Shown here in pieces: positions 63,810 through 64,000 of a stretch of 64,000 bases of DNA (the stretch's first letter is position 1; the number at the start of each line of letters is the position of its first letter). Made by a program: the position numbers and the translations under genes. Under the pieces are notes generated by a model. That model saw only the letters and a program-made list of their open reading frames with translations, was not told the origin of the DNA and did not search any database. The DNA is from an uncultured Schaedlerella sp. (GTDB taxonomy: Bacteria; Bacillota; Clostridia; Lachnospirales; Lachnospiraceae). The DNA lies in assembly GCA_934435195.1 (NCBI GenBank), contig CAKSAJ010000003.1, positions 124,001 to 188,000 on the forward strand, given 5' to 3'.

Positions 63810-64000
63810 CTATTTATAGCTATACGAAAGTGCTTCTTCAACAGCATTTAAAATATCTATTTTAAATTCCTTCTTTTTCATATTTACTGCACTAAGCATT
63901 TTTTTATTTCCTTTGAAAGTCTTATATAACAATCTTTTATCATTATCATCTAAATCTATTTTATAAAGAAGATTAGCAAACGATATAATCAATGTCTTAA
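63810..64000 (-). CDS. Unknown small protein (N-terminus outside the window)
   Basis: A lysine-rich open frame of at least 62 residues ending FKIDILNAVEEALSYSYK. A TTG at 63992 could start it, but the frame stays open to the window edge with no ribosome site, so it is probably partial. It is on the same strand as the 199-residue protein, 61 nt upstream of it. Not recognised. Confidence 0.5.
   Translation of the reverse strand, partial: KTLIISFANLLYKIDLDDNDKRLLYKTFKGNKKMLSAVNMKKKEFKIDILNAVEEALSYSYK

Overview
The window looks like chromosomal DNA of an anaerobic gut Firmicute, most likely a Lachnospiraceae member (Blautia/Dorea/Mediterraneibacter-like). This is inferred from the AT-rich sequence, the strong AGGAGG ribosome sites with TTG and GTG starts, the many sugar and nucleoside ABC systems, Rpn-type nuclease genes and an NHLP-type peptide exporter. 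Almost every gene is on the minus strand. No rRNA, tRNA or CRISPR array was seen.

Layout in coordinate order. 1-4.6 kb: shikimate genes (aroE partial, aroK, aroD), an AI-2E family membrane protein and a MATE exporter. 4.6-10.3 kb: a rhamnoside locus (GH78 rhamnosidase, NIPSNAP-like protein, divergent AraC regulator, GPH symporter). 10.5-11.8 kb: nitroreductase and a small alarmone synthetase. 11.9-18.3 kb: two MgtA-type P-type ATPases, a 50-residue membrane protein, and a receiver-less OmpR-type DNA-binding protein; both ATPase promoters carry matching 11-bp direct repeats. 18.3-21.8 kb: a heterodimeric ABC exporter. 21.9-33.2 kb: a twelve-gene nucleoside-type uptake and catabolism operon headed by a GntR regulator with repeated operators. 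33.3-35.4 kb: an Rpn nuclease gene inside a dense set of inverted, direct and 53-bp tandem repeats.

35.4-39.4 kb: a 2H phosphoesterase, an SdpI/SdpR pair and a YtrA-type GntR/ABC operon with a clear operator. 39.4-47.4 kb: a peptide-export operon. Its promoter is followed by what looks like a class I c-di-GMP riboswitch and terminator, then a histidine-kinase remnant, a CHASE hybrid kinase, a short HlyD-like protein, two NHLP-type ABC transporters and a 56-residue double-glycine precursor with a cysteine-free 19-residue core. 47.7-54 kb: GH36 alpha-galactosidase, sugar ABC transporter and AraC regulator. 54.1-58.7 kb: MarR regulator, APC permease, PatB-type C-S lyase, HIT protein and a membrane-anchored protein. 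58.8-64 kb: an accessory patch with an Rpn gene and a duplicated fragment of it, an XRE regulator, a YolD/Y-family polymerase pair with a 31-residue ORF between them, and an intact antitoxin beside an internally deleted toxin.

The most interesting candidates are the apparently c-di-GMP-controlled unmodified-peptide exporter (39.5-47.3 kb), the unassigned nucleoside-like catabolic operon (21.9-33.2 kb), the repeat-built Rpn locus (33.3-35.4 kb) and the regulon of the orphan DNA-binding protein at the paired P-type ATPases.
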